Source: Ditylenchus dipsaci (Eukaryota; Nematoda; Chromadorea; Rhabditida; Anguinidae). From it: DNA of 64,000 nucleotides. This document shows positions 42,542-55,461 of the stretch, piece by piece. The position numbers and the translations under genes were made by a program. The first letter of the stretch is position 1; each line of letters opens with the position of its first letter. Location of the stretch: NCBI GenBank assembly GCA_004194705.1, contig SADC01001301.1:434001-498000 (forward strand). Direction: 5' to 3'. A model generated the notes under the pieces. That model saw nothing but the letters and a program-made list of their open reading frames with translations, had not been told where the DNA came from and did no database searches.

Positions 42542-45500
42542 TATACATTTTTAAGGAATTAAGTATGAGTTTTTTATATATAATAAAATATTATATAATA
42601 AACAAGATCATGATTTCGCAATTCACATAAAGACACCTGAAAAAGTAAGAGAATGCAAACTATGACAAAGACCTAAATGGTAAAATTATTTCTAAAATTT
42701 AAAATTATTTCTAGTTAGCAAGCAATTGGTACAAAACTACCAAGAAAACATTTTTTACAAGGAAGTTGTTTTCCTAATTTCTAACCACATGTTAATTTTG
42801 TTTGTGGCCTGTTGAACTGAGGTAGTTCATGAGGTGATAGGTAGGTAGGCATGCAGTCACTACCTCAAAAGGTGAAAAGGCAAAGCGGATTAGAACACCG
42901 ATTACTCTCTCTTTGCCTCCTTCTAACCTAGGAACTGACTGGCGCTCTTACCTGTTTTTCTCTGCACCAGATGATTGTTGCTATCAAAACAGCTGAGTGA
43001 GAGACGGCAATAAAATAACTTGAAATCGATTTGCGCAACAGGTTTATAGGATTAAGAAGACATAGATTAGTTTTTCGAGTCAAAATGATTTGTAACGCAT
43101 TTTTTCCATTCGACATTAACAAAACACAACATTTTACCAGCATGCACTCTTTAGTTTACAATTCAAATTTTAAAGTTTGGTTCCAAAATACTGAATTGGA
43201 AATATTAATTGAAAAGCAAAAACATCGTATTTGATTAATTGCAATAGAATTTTAAAATCAAAAAAGCTTTAAATGAAAATATTTAAATCCAAAATATGGT
43301 TATTGAAGTAATTCACTCAAGCGCTACATTTGATCCAATACAAAGCTGGTTGGTACATAGAAAGAAAGAGGAGATTTTACGACACTTTCCCATAACTTTC
43401 TGCTATAGCTCTATAGCAAGCATTAATATCAATGGATTGAAGTGAGAAAGTCAAAATACAAATTCTTAGTTTGAAAAAGAAGGTTGAACGCCAAAATTTT
43501 TACTTTTAAGCCGACAATTACGAGTGTAGTTCTCATTAATTACCCACATGATGCCAAAGATGTTAGCTTAAGTTACGCCTGAGGCTTTGTTTAAGCTTAA
43601 ACAAAAGACTTCTTGATCTAGAAATAAAAAAAGATAAAATGTTATTCGACGAAACAAGATACGCAAAATGTGTTTTTGTCAATTTGAACTTAAAGAAATC
43701 GCTTAGTAAATAACCCAGAAAAACCAATCTTTTTAGCTGCAAATATTTTTATGGCTGAACTCAACAAAATATATTTCGGTTTTGAACTTTTTCTTTTTTC
43801 AAAAACAATTTTTATTGTCTTCACCAGCAAATTAATAGATTTTGCATGCACTTATTATAATATCATTTTTTTGTAATTCACAAGACACAGTAAATTTTTG
43901 TAACATTCAATAACAGAAAAATAATCCTGAATAGTTCCGCAATAAAAGTGGTGTACCGCGCGCATTCAAACGTGTGGAATTTTTATTGCCGGCTACGGGC
44001 ATGGTTCTTTAAAGGACCATGTTCACGCGTTTTAATTAAAACATTTTACTAATCGTTGTATTTACTTACAAAGTTTCCGATTGAGTATCTAACAAAACTA
44101 CACCTAAAATTAAATTCTAGGCCTTCTTTTGTTAGAGATCAAGTAAAAAAACCCGAACAGAAGGTCAATCTTTAGACAAATTTTCGAATTGGCGGGGGAC
44201 CAAATTAGAACACATTTAAGCATAAACTAAATGGACAACTTTTTTTCTGTAAATCATTATTATTAATTTTAGGTCTGCAAATATAGAAATATTTGCAGAC
44301 TGCCGAGTGTAATTTCTTTAAACAGGGCCGAGCTTAGGAGTTCGTTGATCTAATGTGTTCCGTTTCTTCATGCGTCCATTTATTAATTGTAACCTTAGTT
44401 GAGTTTGCTTGTCGACTACCCAATTTTTTGTGTCTGTTCACTGGAGGGCTTCTATTTATCGAGACTACTTAATACAAGAATACAAAAGTTCAAAAAAGTC
44501 CAGCTAATTTTAATGTACTATTGTTAAAGACAAAAAGTGAGTAGAAAATATACTTTTTGATTCATGCACATTCTAGCTAACCGGGGAGGAGACTGTCGCC
44601 ACAGCCTGAGCTAATTATTTCCAAAAAGCGAAGATCTTCTCTGGCGACAAGATTGAAATGCATCTTTTCCCTCCTCATTGTTGATGTTTTGTGCATTGCG
44701 GGCAGTGAGGTGTGCAAGCGGAACATGGCTGCTGCATTCTTCTACCTCTCATAATCCTTCCTTTTTTACTTGAAAAGCAATCGATAAAAGAGCAATAAAG
44801 TTAGTGTGGTTGGTGGTTATCACAGCCTTAGGGGACCCAAGATGCCTTTTAAACGCAATTAAATGCAGAGGAGGTGATAAATAAAGCATGCAGTAGACAC
44901 CCACAACAACAACAACAACCACATAATCGCCCACTCGTTGAGCGCTCCTGTTTTCTTCTTTAAAAATAACAATAGCAATTTACCTAGAGTCAAGTGGTTC
45001 GGAAAATGTTTTTTGAAGTTCTTTGGATAGCTTTGAAGGGTTCCGTAAATAGTAAATTTGAAAAATGTAGTAAGAAATATTTTGTTAAATGGCCAGATAC
45101 CGTTGAGGTGAGCTCAGGCAAAAGTCGAGTTTTACTCAAAAATCATTTTACTTGAATGTTTTCCCCGTCGAAAAACACTTTTATTTCAAATAATATAACC
45201 TGTTAAACAAGAACAGTGTATAAAAATTATCACAAAAATAAGCCAAAGGAAATTTTGCTCGGTACATAAGACAGTTTCTAGTGTTTTTTATTTTAATTTT
45301 TGGCCCTATCGGAGTATACCCACTCCAAATGAATTTTTTTTTTCAATCAAGCCCCTGCGTCACCTTAGTGGGCGCAGGGAACTTGGTTGCTTGGGTTTGA
45401 GATGCGCACACCCACATACCTTAGACGCAAATCACTCGAAAGTGACTCTGGATGCATGAAAAAAGCATGCATACCAGAGTTTATTTATGCGGTAGCTCCA

Positions 45501-46611
45501 GTTAACAAAACTATGTACAAACTATGTACAACTATGTACAAACCCTATCTTTTTTGGTGTCAAGATGTACAAGAATAGTCATTAACCAGGATGGGAATGA
45601 GAATTTTCAAAAAAAGTACATTAAAAAAAAGATTTTGGGGTCGGAAAAAAAACTTTTTCTAAAACTCATTATTTCGCAGGGAAACATATTGATTTTGTCC
45701 TTTTTTATTTAACCAACTCTTTCTAAAAGCAATTCGAACCATTTTTGTCTAATTAATGCCTTGAAATGTGTATTAAATATACGTATGTATCTTTTTGGTT
45801 GATGCTGTCACCCTTCAATCCGGTCTTAGGTATCTTCTATCTCTTTTTCCTTTTTCAGTTTGGGTGCGGAAGGCAATTTCAAAAAAATTGCGATAAATTT
45901 AGACTTTGCCCAAGCTGAACACTAAATTTATATATTTCTGATATTTAGAAAAAAAATCATATTGGGGGACCAACGCAAAATATTTTCTACAATTTTTATA
46001 CCGAGTTATTTTGTATCACAATTATTAAAAAGTATATACAGTATATAGGATGTATATAGGATATATAATTTTGAGAACTTTTGGACGGATTTTTTTTTGC
46101 GAAAAAACAGAAGGGACAAAGGCAGCTTTTTTTGGAAGCCACAAGTTTTTAACTGCCTTGAATCACCCCAACACTCGTTTTTTCATGTTTTAGACGGACT
46201 TGATAATTTTAGACCCCAAAACACACAAAAAGATTGAAACTACTTTTGTGAAAGAGTTCGTGTATTGAACTTTACACGCAATTGGTTAAGATAAGCACTG
46301 AAATGTGAAACCGTGACCATGCCTTTCAAACAATAAAAGGTTAAAAATACATCTAATAAAGACTTCACAAAATAAAGAAATAACTGAAAACATAACGAAA
46401 ACCTGCGCCGCAGTCAAAATTTTTCTTGTTTTTGGCGCAAATTGAAAAAAAAGAGTACAAAAAAGTACACGAGGCGAAAAAAGTACAAATCTCTTTAAAA
46501 AGTACGATTCCCATACCTGTCATTAACCCTGAAACAATTTCTGAAGATTGAGATTCTATACGGAAAGTAGGTGAAAACACCTTTTATCGTGTAGGATAGG
46601 CTTCAAAAATA
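42542..46611. other. Gene-poor interval with two unproven exons
   Basis: Mostly AT-rich DNA. At 42950-43143 a minus-strand ATG frame ends at CAG|GTAAGAGCG after a hydrophobic stretch (AVLIATIIWCREKQ). At 44760-44934 a minus-strand frame has a hydrophobic start encoded by a GTT repeat (VVVVVVVGVYCMLYLS), ending at CAA|GTAAAA. Both could be first exons of membrane proteins, but no family is recognised. A short perfect hairpin GTCTGCAAATAT-AGAA-ATATTTGCAGAC lies at about 44273-44300. A TTAA + AGGACCATG element end is near 44010. A GGCGCTAC-family fragment spans about 45345-45560, with a CTATGTACAAA tandem at 45509-45543. Confidence 0.35.
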
Positions 46612-46615
46612 GTTA

Positions 46616-48005
46616 AAAGGGGACACGGACATTTCACCCCCAGGACATTTCGCTCCCTGGGACACTTCACCCCCAGGCCAAAAAATATTACATAAATTAT
46701 TGCATAATTTATTTTCGCGTATCATTGTGCTAATATACTTCCCCTCCAAAATCGCTGTAACTAATCTTTGTTGGGGCTTGAGCAGGGTAGGCCGTTGACA
46801 CTCATTGGGACCACACCTTATTTTGGCCATATTGTTTTTAGGTCGTGATAAAACTCTAAGGCATCCATTTTTATTGATTATAACTGGTAATATTGTACAC
46901 TTTTTAGAAGATACTACTAGTCATGCCTTGGTTTTTCATTAATTTCTTACAAGAACCAGCTGACTACTACAATCCGAATGATTGTAGTAGTGATCTAAGT
47001 ATGGCTAATCCACGAAAACATTTGTGGTGGTTTTACAATTAGTTTTTTTGGGAAGAACTCTTACAATTTTAAAATATTTTTCTATAATCCAATCTTAGTT
47101 ATACTGGATAATCCATGCACCAATCAAGCCAGGTGGTTGTCCACTTTGATCAAAATATTTTTTTACGTTTTCGGGAACTTGTTTTCTGCACTAGCTAGAG
47201 ATGGTTTAACAGTTGTAAAATTGATTTTTGTAAGATTTACGAAAAATGTGAAAGTAGCATCAATACGTAATTTAACTACTGTCAAACCATCTTCAGAATA
47301 CTCGAATTAGTGCAGAAAACAAGTTTGAAACCCAAAACGTAAAAAATTGATCCAAGTGGACGACCACTTGGTTTGATTGGTGCATGGAATATACAGATGA
47401 TCCAGCTACCAAGGCTATATGCACTACAAAAAATAGTCTGAGATAAAAATGGTCGACAGAGGGTACTACTATTTAGACACCCCTATCTAGAAACTTGGTA
47501 CTTGGAATTACCACTTCTATACACCTGGATACCCCAAGCGATACGAAACTACTTCAGAACAGGGGCTCGTGTAAGTAACGTCGCTGTTTTAGAGGTTTAC
47601 TGTTCTAGAAAACCTATTTTATGACTATTATTCAAGGAAAAATAATGGGACTGATACTAGCTTTAGTTTTATAATGGGGAAGTTTTATAATTTTATAATA
47701 GGGAAAATTTATGGAGAGCGGCTTTTTCTATCCCAATCTATTGCAATGTGGAATGTGCTGGCTTTCGACCGCGCAGCGGCCAAATACCTTTGGTATTGTC
47801 GGCGTAAAAGCTGCGAAATAGGTCAAAAATAAAAAAATTGGCTTAGAGAGAAATACTCTTTGGAAGGGGTGCACTTGGGGTGCTGTCCTTTAATGTGTAG
47901 CAATTGAAAATGTTCCACGAAATTAAGGATGTTGATACTATACGTTTAGATAAAATGTATTATTCAGGGGGTGAAATGTCCGGGGGTGAAATGTCACGTA
48001 CCCGG
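46616..48005. mobile_element. TTAA-flanked element with repeated GGACATTTCACCCCC ends
   Basis: TTAA at 46612-46615 and 48006-48009. The left end carries three units of GGACATTTCACCCCC type (46627-46676); the right end carries two in complement (GGGGGTGAAATGTCC, GGGGGTGAAATGTCA). It contains the inverted repeat also seen at 10770-11060. No transposase recognised. This is the full version of the truncated copy at 10159. Confidence 0.7.
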
Positions 48006-48497
48006 TTAAAAGGGCCTTTCAAAAAAGTTCAAAAAAATTTCATTTGGGGAGGGTATTCTCCGGTAGCATTTCTTCATCACGGAAATAATATTTCTTATGT
48101 ATGTTCTTAAATTAAATTATGGTAGCTCTATTACCCCTTTTTATTTTCGGTCCACCGATTTTTCTTGAATATGTTCCAAGAAATTTGCGGTAAGAATTGA
48201 GGAAGGAGAGAAACAAACTTGTTTTTAACGGCTTTTATCTTGCTCTGAATATCTAAGGAAAGAAAACTCTTATAAAAACGGTAAATTTTGATTTTCCACG
48301 ATTCACATAAAACATTTCTTGATCGAAAATCAGAAAATCAGCATAGTCATGTCGCAACCCAATGTTAGCATTTTACAGCTGATATGCTTTATTCCATCCA
48401 CAAAATTGTGGGTAAATCTCGAGAATTTCAAATTCAAACCATCACATATATTATAAAAATACACATGAATAATGACATAAAAAAATTATGTATCAAA

Positions 48498-48862
48498 TTA
48501 TTTTTTTCCAACTGCTCCAGCCGCACCTCCCAAAGCTGAACCCAGAACAGCTCCTCCAACACCTCCTTAACCACAATTTAAAAAAGATTAAAAAACTATT
48601 GATTGTTTTACCTGTAGCGGCACCTTGCTGAGCTCCCATCACTGAACCTACTTCTGCCCTAAATTACAAGTTTGGAAATTGGGAAAAATATATTTATAAA
48701 GCCAAACCTATTAACTGGATTAAAAGATCCTCCGGGATGTTGAAATCCAACCGGACCTAATGGTCCCTCTACGCCTACTGGACTAAGGTTGTTGTAGAGC
48801 TGAGCTGTGCAACTGTTTATTGCTAATACAGCGAACATGATAGCTACTAGACTTTTGTACAT
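48498..48862 (-). CDS. Small secreted Gly-rich peptide, copy 2 (intact)
   Basis: Exons 48708-48862, 48612-48658 and 48498-48565 (155, 47 and 68 nt) give an 89-residue protein with canonical sites: AATAG|GTTTGG, TTTAG|GGCAG, ACAG|GTAAAA, TTAAG|GAGG. Order: signal peptide (residues 1-20, cleavage expected after SCTA), a Pro/Gly segment (LSPVGVEGPLGPVGFQHPGG), a short polar link (AEVGSVMGAQQGA), and a glycine-zipper-like hydrophobic tail ending AVGKK. There are no cysteines after the signal peptide. A membrane-active or structural secreted peptide is possible, but function is unknown. Confidence 0.75.
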
Positions 48863-49866
48863 TCTTTAATTCGTAAGGACCTTATAGAAAAATATTTTCT
48901 GGTATAGTCTGAATGCTTGCAATTATTACTAAAAAGTCATAGAAATTCAAAAAGTCATAAAACCACAAAAATTGTTCAAAGCTAAAACTGGAGGTGGTAG
49001 ATATACCAATATTTGACTGTTTTTAAACAAAATTAAATTTCAAATGTACCCATCTTAAAAAGGACATATGTTAAATCGAAATCATTTTTCAGGTTCAATT
49101 AAATAGCTTCATAAAAACAAGCTCAACTAACAATGACCTTTTTAATCGTTTAAATTAGAATATAAAACAAAATTGGTGTTTCTCCAGGTAAACAATTGTG
49201 TTTTAACAAATATTCGAGAAAAAAGGAAGTTTATTTTAACAGTTTCATGCACATTAAATGTTAGTGCACTAATTTGGTGAAAACAATAACAACAAATATT
49301 AAACCTGTAAAAGTTAAGAAAGAAGTTTTAGAAGGTATCAAAATATTAGAAAAAGTTGGCCGAATTCGGACAATTTTTATTTGATGAATATTGCAGAATT
49401 GGAACAAAAATTGAGTTGGTTCACCTTTGATGTGTCAGCAGGGGTATGCACGAGCAGACACAGATCGCTCAGCCTGCTTCATAAACTCTTTTGAAAATAG
49501 ACATTTTCAAAATTTTCCAGCTTTTTTTACGTGATTCTGACTTTTTTATCCAATAAAATTTACAATTTTTAAGAGATCGTCTTAAAACTGCTGATTACTT
49601 TGTCATCAACTGTTTTAAAAGGGTTAGTGCACTCTCACAACACGTCCGCATTCGAATTTTCCAACCAAGAACCTTCGAATTGCTAAAGTATTTGTCTTGT
49701 CATATCTGTAGCGAATATACTTGTCTGGTATTAGTAAAGACTTTTAAGGTTGATTATTACTCCTTCCTGAATTGACACTAGAAAGGTTGAGCGTGCCATA
49801 CTATGCGTTTTGTGCAGAACGATGGCCTGGGACGGATAAAACAGCATTTGAAAATAAGTAATTTTC

Positions 49867-50308
49867 GACCCTACTTGGACATACCCCCCCCCCAAATCAA
49901 CTTTTTTAAAAAGTGTTTCCAGAGGGCTTGGTTGCTTGGGTTGAGATGGCACACCCACATACCTTAGACGCAAATCACTCGAAAGTGACTCTGGATGCAT
50001 AAAAAATGTATGCATACCAGAGTTTATTTATGCGGTAGGCCCCAGTAAACAAAACTATGTTCAACATCTTCCTTTTTGTTTAAAATTTGTCCCTTTTTTG
50101 GTCCATTTCCACCCAAATACAGACCTAAATCCCTTTAAAAATGGTCAAAATGGGTGATTTGGGTGGTCCCAAAACTCAGTTTTTTATTCACCAGAACTCA
50201 AAAATAATGTCTTTTTTAAACTTCTGAGGCCATTTTAGATCGATATAGGGTGTTTGGAAACACTTTGAAAAAGTTGATTTGGGGGGGGGGGTATATCCAA
50301 GTAGCGCC
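49867..50308. mobile_element. GGCGCTAC MITE inside the right duplicate
   Basis: GACCCTACTTGGACATACC to GTATATCCAAGTAGCGCC, the inverse of the copy at 7856-8307. Confidence 0.7.
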
Positions 50309-51078
50309 AAAAATTCTGCCATTTACAATAAATAATTAGGCCAACCTCCTAACTTCTCTGTTTTAAAAAACCTTTTGAACTTTTTTTTTAATAGAATTTA
50401 ATTTTACGTACAGTTTTGTTAGAAACCAAGTTGACAAATCCGTACAAAAATTCAATGATTAGGAAAAAATTGCAAAGCGTGAACAGGCCCCTTTAAAAAC
50501 TAGGCACAAAACTTAAAAAATTTGGATGAGAACGCATGTAAAACTCGATCGAGAAAGAAAAAAATGCTGGTCCCCACATTTTCTCCGTGTCAGGCACGAG
50601 AAGGCCTCTTCAAGAAACTGTCCTTTTATTATCAAAATAACCGTCAAATTTGAAATTCCTTTTAACTCTTTATTTAATTCGAAAATTTTCAAATTTTAAA
50701 CAATTTTTGTCTTGAGCGGAATTTGAAATTTCACGATGATTTCTATAATGAAAGGGCAGTTTCTTAAGTAAATTGACCATGCTGAACACGAGACTAGTGT
50801 CAGAAGCTCAGGTTTATCCAGCAAAATCAAAGTTTCAGGCCAGGATTCTTTCGGATTTCACTTTTGAAACTTTGCCTAACACTCAAAAAGCCTGATTTCA
50901 TATTACTTTAAAGCATCATCTGGTGCAGTTTTCTGCTTTATCAGTACCAGCTAGTAACTGGAAATCGGCGTTTTCACACTTTTTTTCTTGTATGAACAAC
51001 TTTTTTGAAAAAAACACAATGATTTCTAAGAGCCAAATTTTTTTCATATGATAGTCATAAATACTTCCACGATATGTC

Positions 51079-51548
51079 ATTTTAAAGCTGGTAATCTGCG
51101 CTTTTTTTGCACATGAAATTAAATAAATATATTAAAAAATTTGGCATGTTTCATCTATTTGAAGTGACACAGGCAAAAATCGTGACATTGATCGTTCACG
51201 AAGGCAGCTGACTACCATAGAGTGACTTTTTTCGAAAAAAATTCTCACTATCGTGTTCAGCGTGAAATTCTGCGCAAGGACATACCATGAGGACGTACAG
51301 CCTTTCCCGTGTTAAACGTGATTTATATTATGCGCCCTTTAAGTTAACAAATGCCAGTTTGGAATTAGAAAAAGAGCAACTGAGCGATACAAAAACAATT
51401 GATCAAAACCATAAAAATTGCTATTTTAAACAATAAGTAAAATCATAAATAACAGTTTTTAAAAATTATAAGAATGTCACAAAATTATTATGTATTTTAT
51501 TCACTTTTTGATTAATTAGCATAGACAGTTTCTATAAAATCTTTTGCA
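51079..51548. mobile_element. piggyBac-type element end and 3' flank of Srt gene B
   Basis: CCTTTCCCGTG|TTAA at 51301-51315 is a reversed TTAA-type terminus. It follows ATCGTGTTCAGCGTGAAATTC, the motif shared with elements at 184 and 57393. The remaining 230 bp are the probable 3' UTR of gene B. Confidence 0.5.
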
Positions 51549-53802
51549 TTAAATTTCTGTATTAGTATTGCGACCGTCAGTTTTGCTGGCGACTGTAGTT
51601 ACTTCATTTACTTTGTTGCCTTTGCATCTGTTGAGTAGATTATATAACATTTTCTTGGAATCTTTTCTGATAGTTGGATTAAACACCAGGTAAATCACTG
51701 GCGGAAGACCTAAAATGCTTGACCCTTTAGAGTTAGCATTAGAAATAATAAGACTTAACATAGGTTTTACTAACATCATTAAATGCCCATCACCGACAGC
51801 AATATTTTTAATTCAGATAAAGGTGGATGCCACCTCACCTTTTTTTCTATTGAACGCCTCCCTCCTAATTTATGTGTTATGACCCAGTTTTAGAGAGTTT
51901 GGGTAGTAGTAGGGTCGGACATACTTTAAAGCCTTGTTTTTAGAGATATCTCTTATAAAAAATATGTTCAAATATGGTACTCACCACATTACTATCAAAT
52001 AAATCATACCATGTATATGTAACCAGCAAAACTGCGCAAAATAACAAAAGACTCGGCAGGAACAAAATACATCATAGAAATAAAAGAAAAACTGGTAATG
52101 AAGTTGAGTAAACTTATTACAAACGCTTGAAGCAGCATCTATGAAATTTTTTACACTTTTTAAAGAAGTTTATTTTATATTTACCATTTTTTGTTGTTTG
52201 GAAATCTTTTCGCTACTTTTTATTCCATGAGTCTTCGCAAAGAATAGAATAAAAAATACTATGTAAAGTAAGGGAACGACAACGGCAAAACTTCCATCCC
52301 AGAGAGAGAAAAAGCTAGTCACATACTAAATAAAAATTAATTAAGCTGACACGTTTATTGTTTTTTAACCTTTAAAAGTTAAAAAATTATTTTATTGAAA
52401 AAATTTACTCCTCTTTAGTGTTTTTGTCAAATATCCGTATTTATCAAAAAAAATGACTTGTTGAACCACTTATGTAAATGTTTGTTAATGTTTTTAAAAA
52501 TTTTCCCTATGAGTTTAAAAAAGAATAAAGACAATCTAATTGTTTAAAAAGAAGGCGAAAATTGAAATATACCTTAACCAGTAAATTAAACCTTACCCCC
52601 ACCAGCCGAACGAGACTGCTAAGTGTGCGTAGAGTGAAAAAAAGAGCGTTGCTCGAATTTCTCATAAACTTTTCCTAACTGTCTTGGCTGAGTTAGTCAG
52701 CGCATTTATTTCCTAGTCGACCAATTATTCAGCCTCGATCAGTGCCCTTTTTCACCTCACTTTTGAACCGTCAAACAAAAATCACATGCAGTCTGCTTTT
52801 GCTATAAGGCCAGCTTAGGATCAGCCCTAAGGTGACCTTTAACGACTAGTTCCGACAATTTTAGTTTTTTCAAATGACTAATAGTTGACTGATTGTAACA
52901 ATGTAGTAATTGTTCCCCAGAGACTATTTACTTCTCAAAGGACCTGTTCAACCCAAAATAATAATTAAATTTTTACATTTTCTTCAGGGTCTTCACGATA
53001 TCCAACGTATGGGTTCATGAACCAACTAAAGTAAATTCCAGTAAAAAGTATTGGTTTGACGCAGAAAAAACCATAAAGGCCACAAGTGATCGAGGCACTA
53101 AACCACAGCCAAATTCTTTTGCCTTAAAATTATTTAGCTAGGTTTAAAAAAGATTTATACAAAGACACCTCCAAACATGAGCATTTCAATTTCGGAAGAG
53201 AGCATTGACACACATCTGTTAATGACTAACATTGTCTGGCCAGAAGTCTCGAATATCCAAGTGCCTTAAATTGCTTTTTTAATGTGTAAAAAATTGTTGA
53301 AGTATTTCTTACCCCAAAAGTAGCATCCCACTATGTAAATAAATGTGGATAAGAGCAAAACACCACACCAGTTATTGCAAAATAACCATGGGCAAAGCCG
53401 ACAGCCCACAGTATGCTGCAGTCCACTATGCTGATGTAGAACAACAGCTTATAGCAAGGAAATTGCATGTGTCGGTAAATAGAAATGATACAAGGTATGT
53501 AAAGGATCTAAAACGCATTCCTTGAGAACAAAATTTATGTTATTTCGATTTATTTAAGAAGCATGACTGTCTTTTTTTTGACAACAGAATCAGTTAAAAT
53601 CACCTTAAATTTTAATCTAGGACTCAAAATTCACAAAAAAACAATTTTTTATCCAACCTACATAGTATATAGCAGCTAAAACGATGGTGATGAATCCTTC
53701 AGTAACATGTTGACGCTTTTCCAATGGTACCTCATCCACTGATATATTAATGCAGCCGTAGAGTCTGTGATGCTCTTCTGGACGCAACAAATACAGCTCC
53801 AT
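51549..53802 (-). CDS. Srt-class chemoreceptor B
   Basis: Seven exons: 53662-53802 (MELYLLRPEEHHRLYGC), 53313-53507 (ILYIPCIISIYRHMQFPCYK), 53169-53264 (SGQTMLVINRCVSML), 52977-53122 (WFMNPYVGYREDPEE), 52185-52325 (LWDGSFAVVVPLLY), 52010-52138 (MLLQAFVISLLNF, then FCWLHIHG), 51549-51709 (LPPVIYLVFNPTIRKDSKKM). Seven hydrophobic segments and the HG-LPPVIYLVFN-TIRKD signature identify the Srt class, receptors of ciliated sensory neurons by family knowledge. Exon lengths match genes A and C. Exon 2 is 195 rather than 196 nt and exon 6 is 129 rather than 130; one base is missing in each, the second in the T-run at about 52038. The most compact of the three paralogues (2.25 kb). Confidence 0.88.
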
Positions 53803-55461
53803 TATACACTTTCAAAATAATAATAATAAATTTTAATGAGCCAGCTAGCCTTTAAGTAGCATTTCAAGTACTCGTATAAAGTAATTTAGAAATGCACATT
53901 GACTTTTGCCACCAATTACTGCTGTTGCAATGAGGCTGTTTATATTACCCTTTTCAAAATCACAAAGTTCTGGGAAGAATCATTTGATAAGAGGAAATAG
54001 CTTATGCGCCTATTTGGATTTTTATAGCTTTTTCAGACCACATCCTAATCTGTTTCCTAACAAATGGAATGAGGAAACTACAAGTCAAGTAAACTTTTAA
54101 GTTATTTCAAAACAGAAGATGTACTAAAAACATTAATTGTTCTAGTCATATTTTTTACTCTTATTGCAAAAAAACAATATTCACAAGATGTCGCAAATAC
54201 TTCCTTGTTGTGTTGTTGACATCATGTCAATTCTAATCATGTGATGTCAACTTCATCACTTACAAATTCAAGAGTATTCATTATACAGAGTGGACAAGGA
54301 ATTTTCCGACTTTGAAATGTTCATATTTTTGTAGAACTAGTTTTGGGAGGAGTTTAATTTTATAGAAAAATATAGTATTTAAACTCTTTTAGCCGAAAAC
54401 TAATATAAAAACTAGCCGTTTATTGACTCATCTACACCGTCAACTATTCAGAATTGATTTTTTTCTAATTTTTTTCCAATTTTTTTTAGCAAAACATGGA
54501 CTTGAATATTGACTTTTGGCAGGACGCTCAATCTTAAACATCCACCATAAAACTTTCGAAACATGAAGCAAATTTTAATAAGCTAGCTATCCTAGTGTTT
54601 TTGTGAAAACAGGGCTTGAGTACCAAGTAAATTAGAAATGCCTATTGACTTTTGCTACCGATTACTGCTTCTGTTACAAAGCTGCTGATATAAAACTTTT
54701 GAACATAAACTTTTGGTAAGGAAACTGCACCTGTTTGGCTTTTTCTGTGGCTTTTTCAGATCTTTAACCAGAAGAATAGAATGATCAAACTGCAGATTTA
54801 ATAAACATTTTAGCTAGCTCAAAAATAGGGTATACTTTTCACCTGTTTTAAGAAAACTTTATTTTTTGCAACCTTGTTAAACAAAACCACAGAATGATCA
54901 GTAAATAAAATCAATATATTCAACAATATGAAAATCAATATAAAAAACCATGGTTGTTGAACGTTTGAACGTTGAACATTTCAGAGTTCGAATTGGCGGA
55001 GACACTTTTTTACTCCGAAAATCTTTTTTTGAATAATTTTTTGTTTTATTTAAAATTAACATTTTATGTTAGTCCACAAAAATCTTTAATTATTGTCAGG
55101 TAATTGTAGTCCAGTGAAAGTCGGATAAGTGTTCGGCATTGTATAGATCGAGTTAGCCTCTTTTGTAATAAAATAAGCCCGTTCAATGACTGTAAAGCTA
55201 CTACGGATGTTCAAGTAGCTTGATGACCAAACGGGATTTAGGTCCGATTTTTGGCAACCGTACCTGAATTCTAAATCCCATTCGGCGCCCATACCAAAGT
55301 TCGACTATTAATAATTAATTATTATCGAAAAAATTATACGATCAAATACATCCGATGAGCCAGAATATTCGTACTTCGAAAAGTTGTAGCTTTTAGAAAG
55401 CTTGACAAAATTTACGGTATGTACTGACTTAATCCAAACAAAAAAGTGATAATTTTTTTTC
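53803..55461. other. Spacer between Srt genes B and C
   Basis: About 1.66 kb of AT-rich DNA holding the likely promoter of gene B and 3' region of gene C. Two segments (about 53845-53960 and 54585-54700) resemble each other (ATTGACTTTTGCYACC and AATTACTGCT/GATTACTGCTTC), a local duplication. No gene recognised. Confidence 0.4.

Larger units (their letters stand above)
46793..51078. repeat. Right copy of the 4.29 kb inverted segmental duplication
   Basis: Reverse complement of 7089-11379. Unlike the left copy, its edges lie inside elements that continue: the TTAA element extends on to 46616, and sequence past 51078 leads to a TTAA-type element end at 51312. This copy therefore looks like the source. 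Confidence 0.85.

Noticed and set aside
46603..46830. 75-codon minus frame rich in GGE-MS
   Set aside because: Encoded by the GGGGTGAAATGTCC terminal repeats of the TTAA element.
7089..51078. The whole 44 kb as one giant transposon bounded by 4.3 kb inverted repeats
   Set aside because: The arm edges show no terminal signature or target duplication, and the right copy continues into complete smaller elements. Segmental duplication explains it better.
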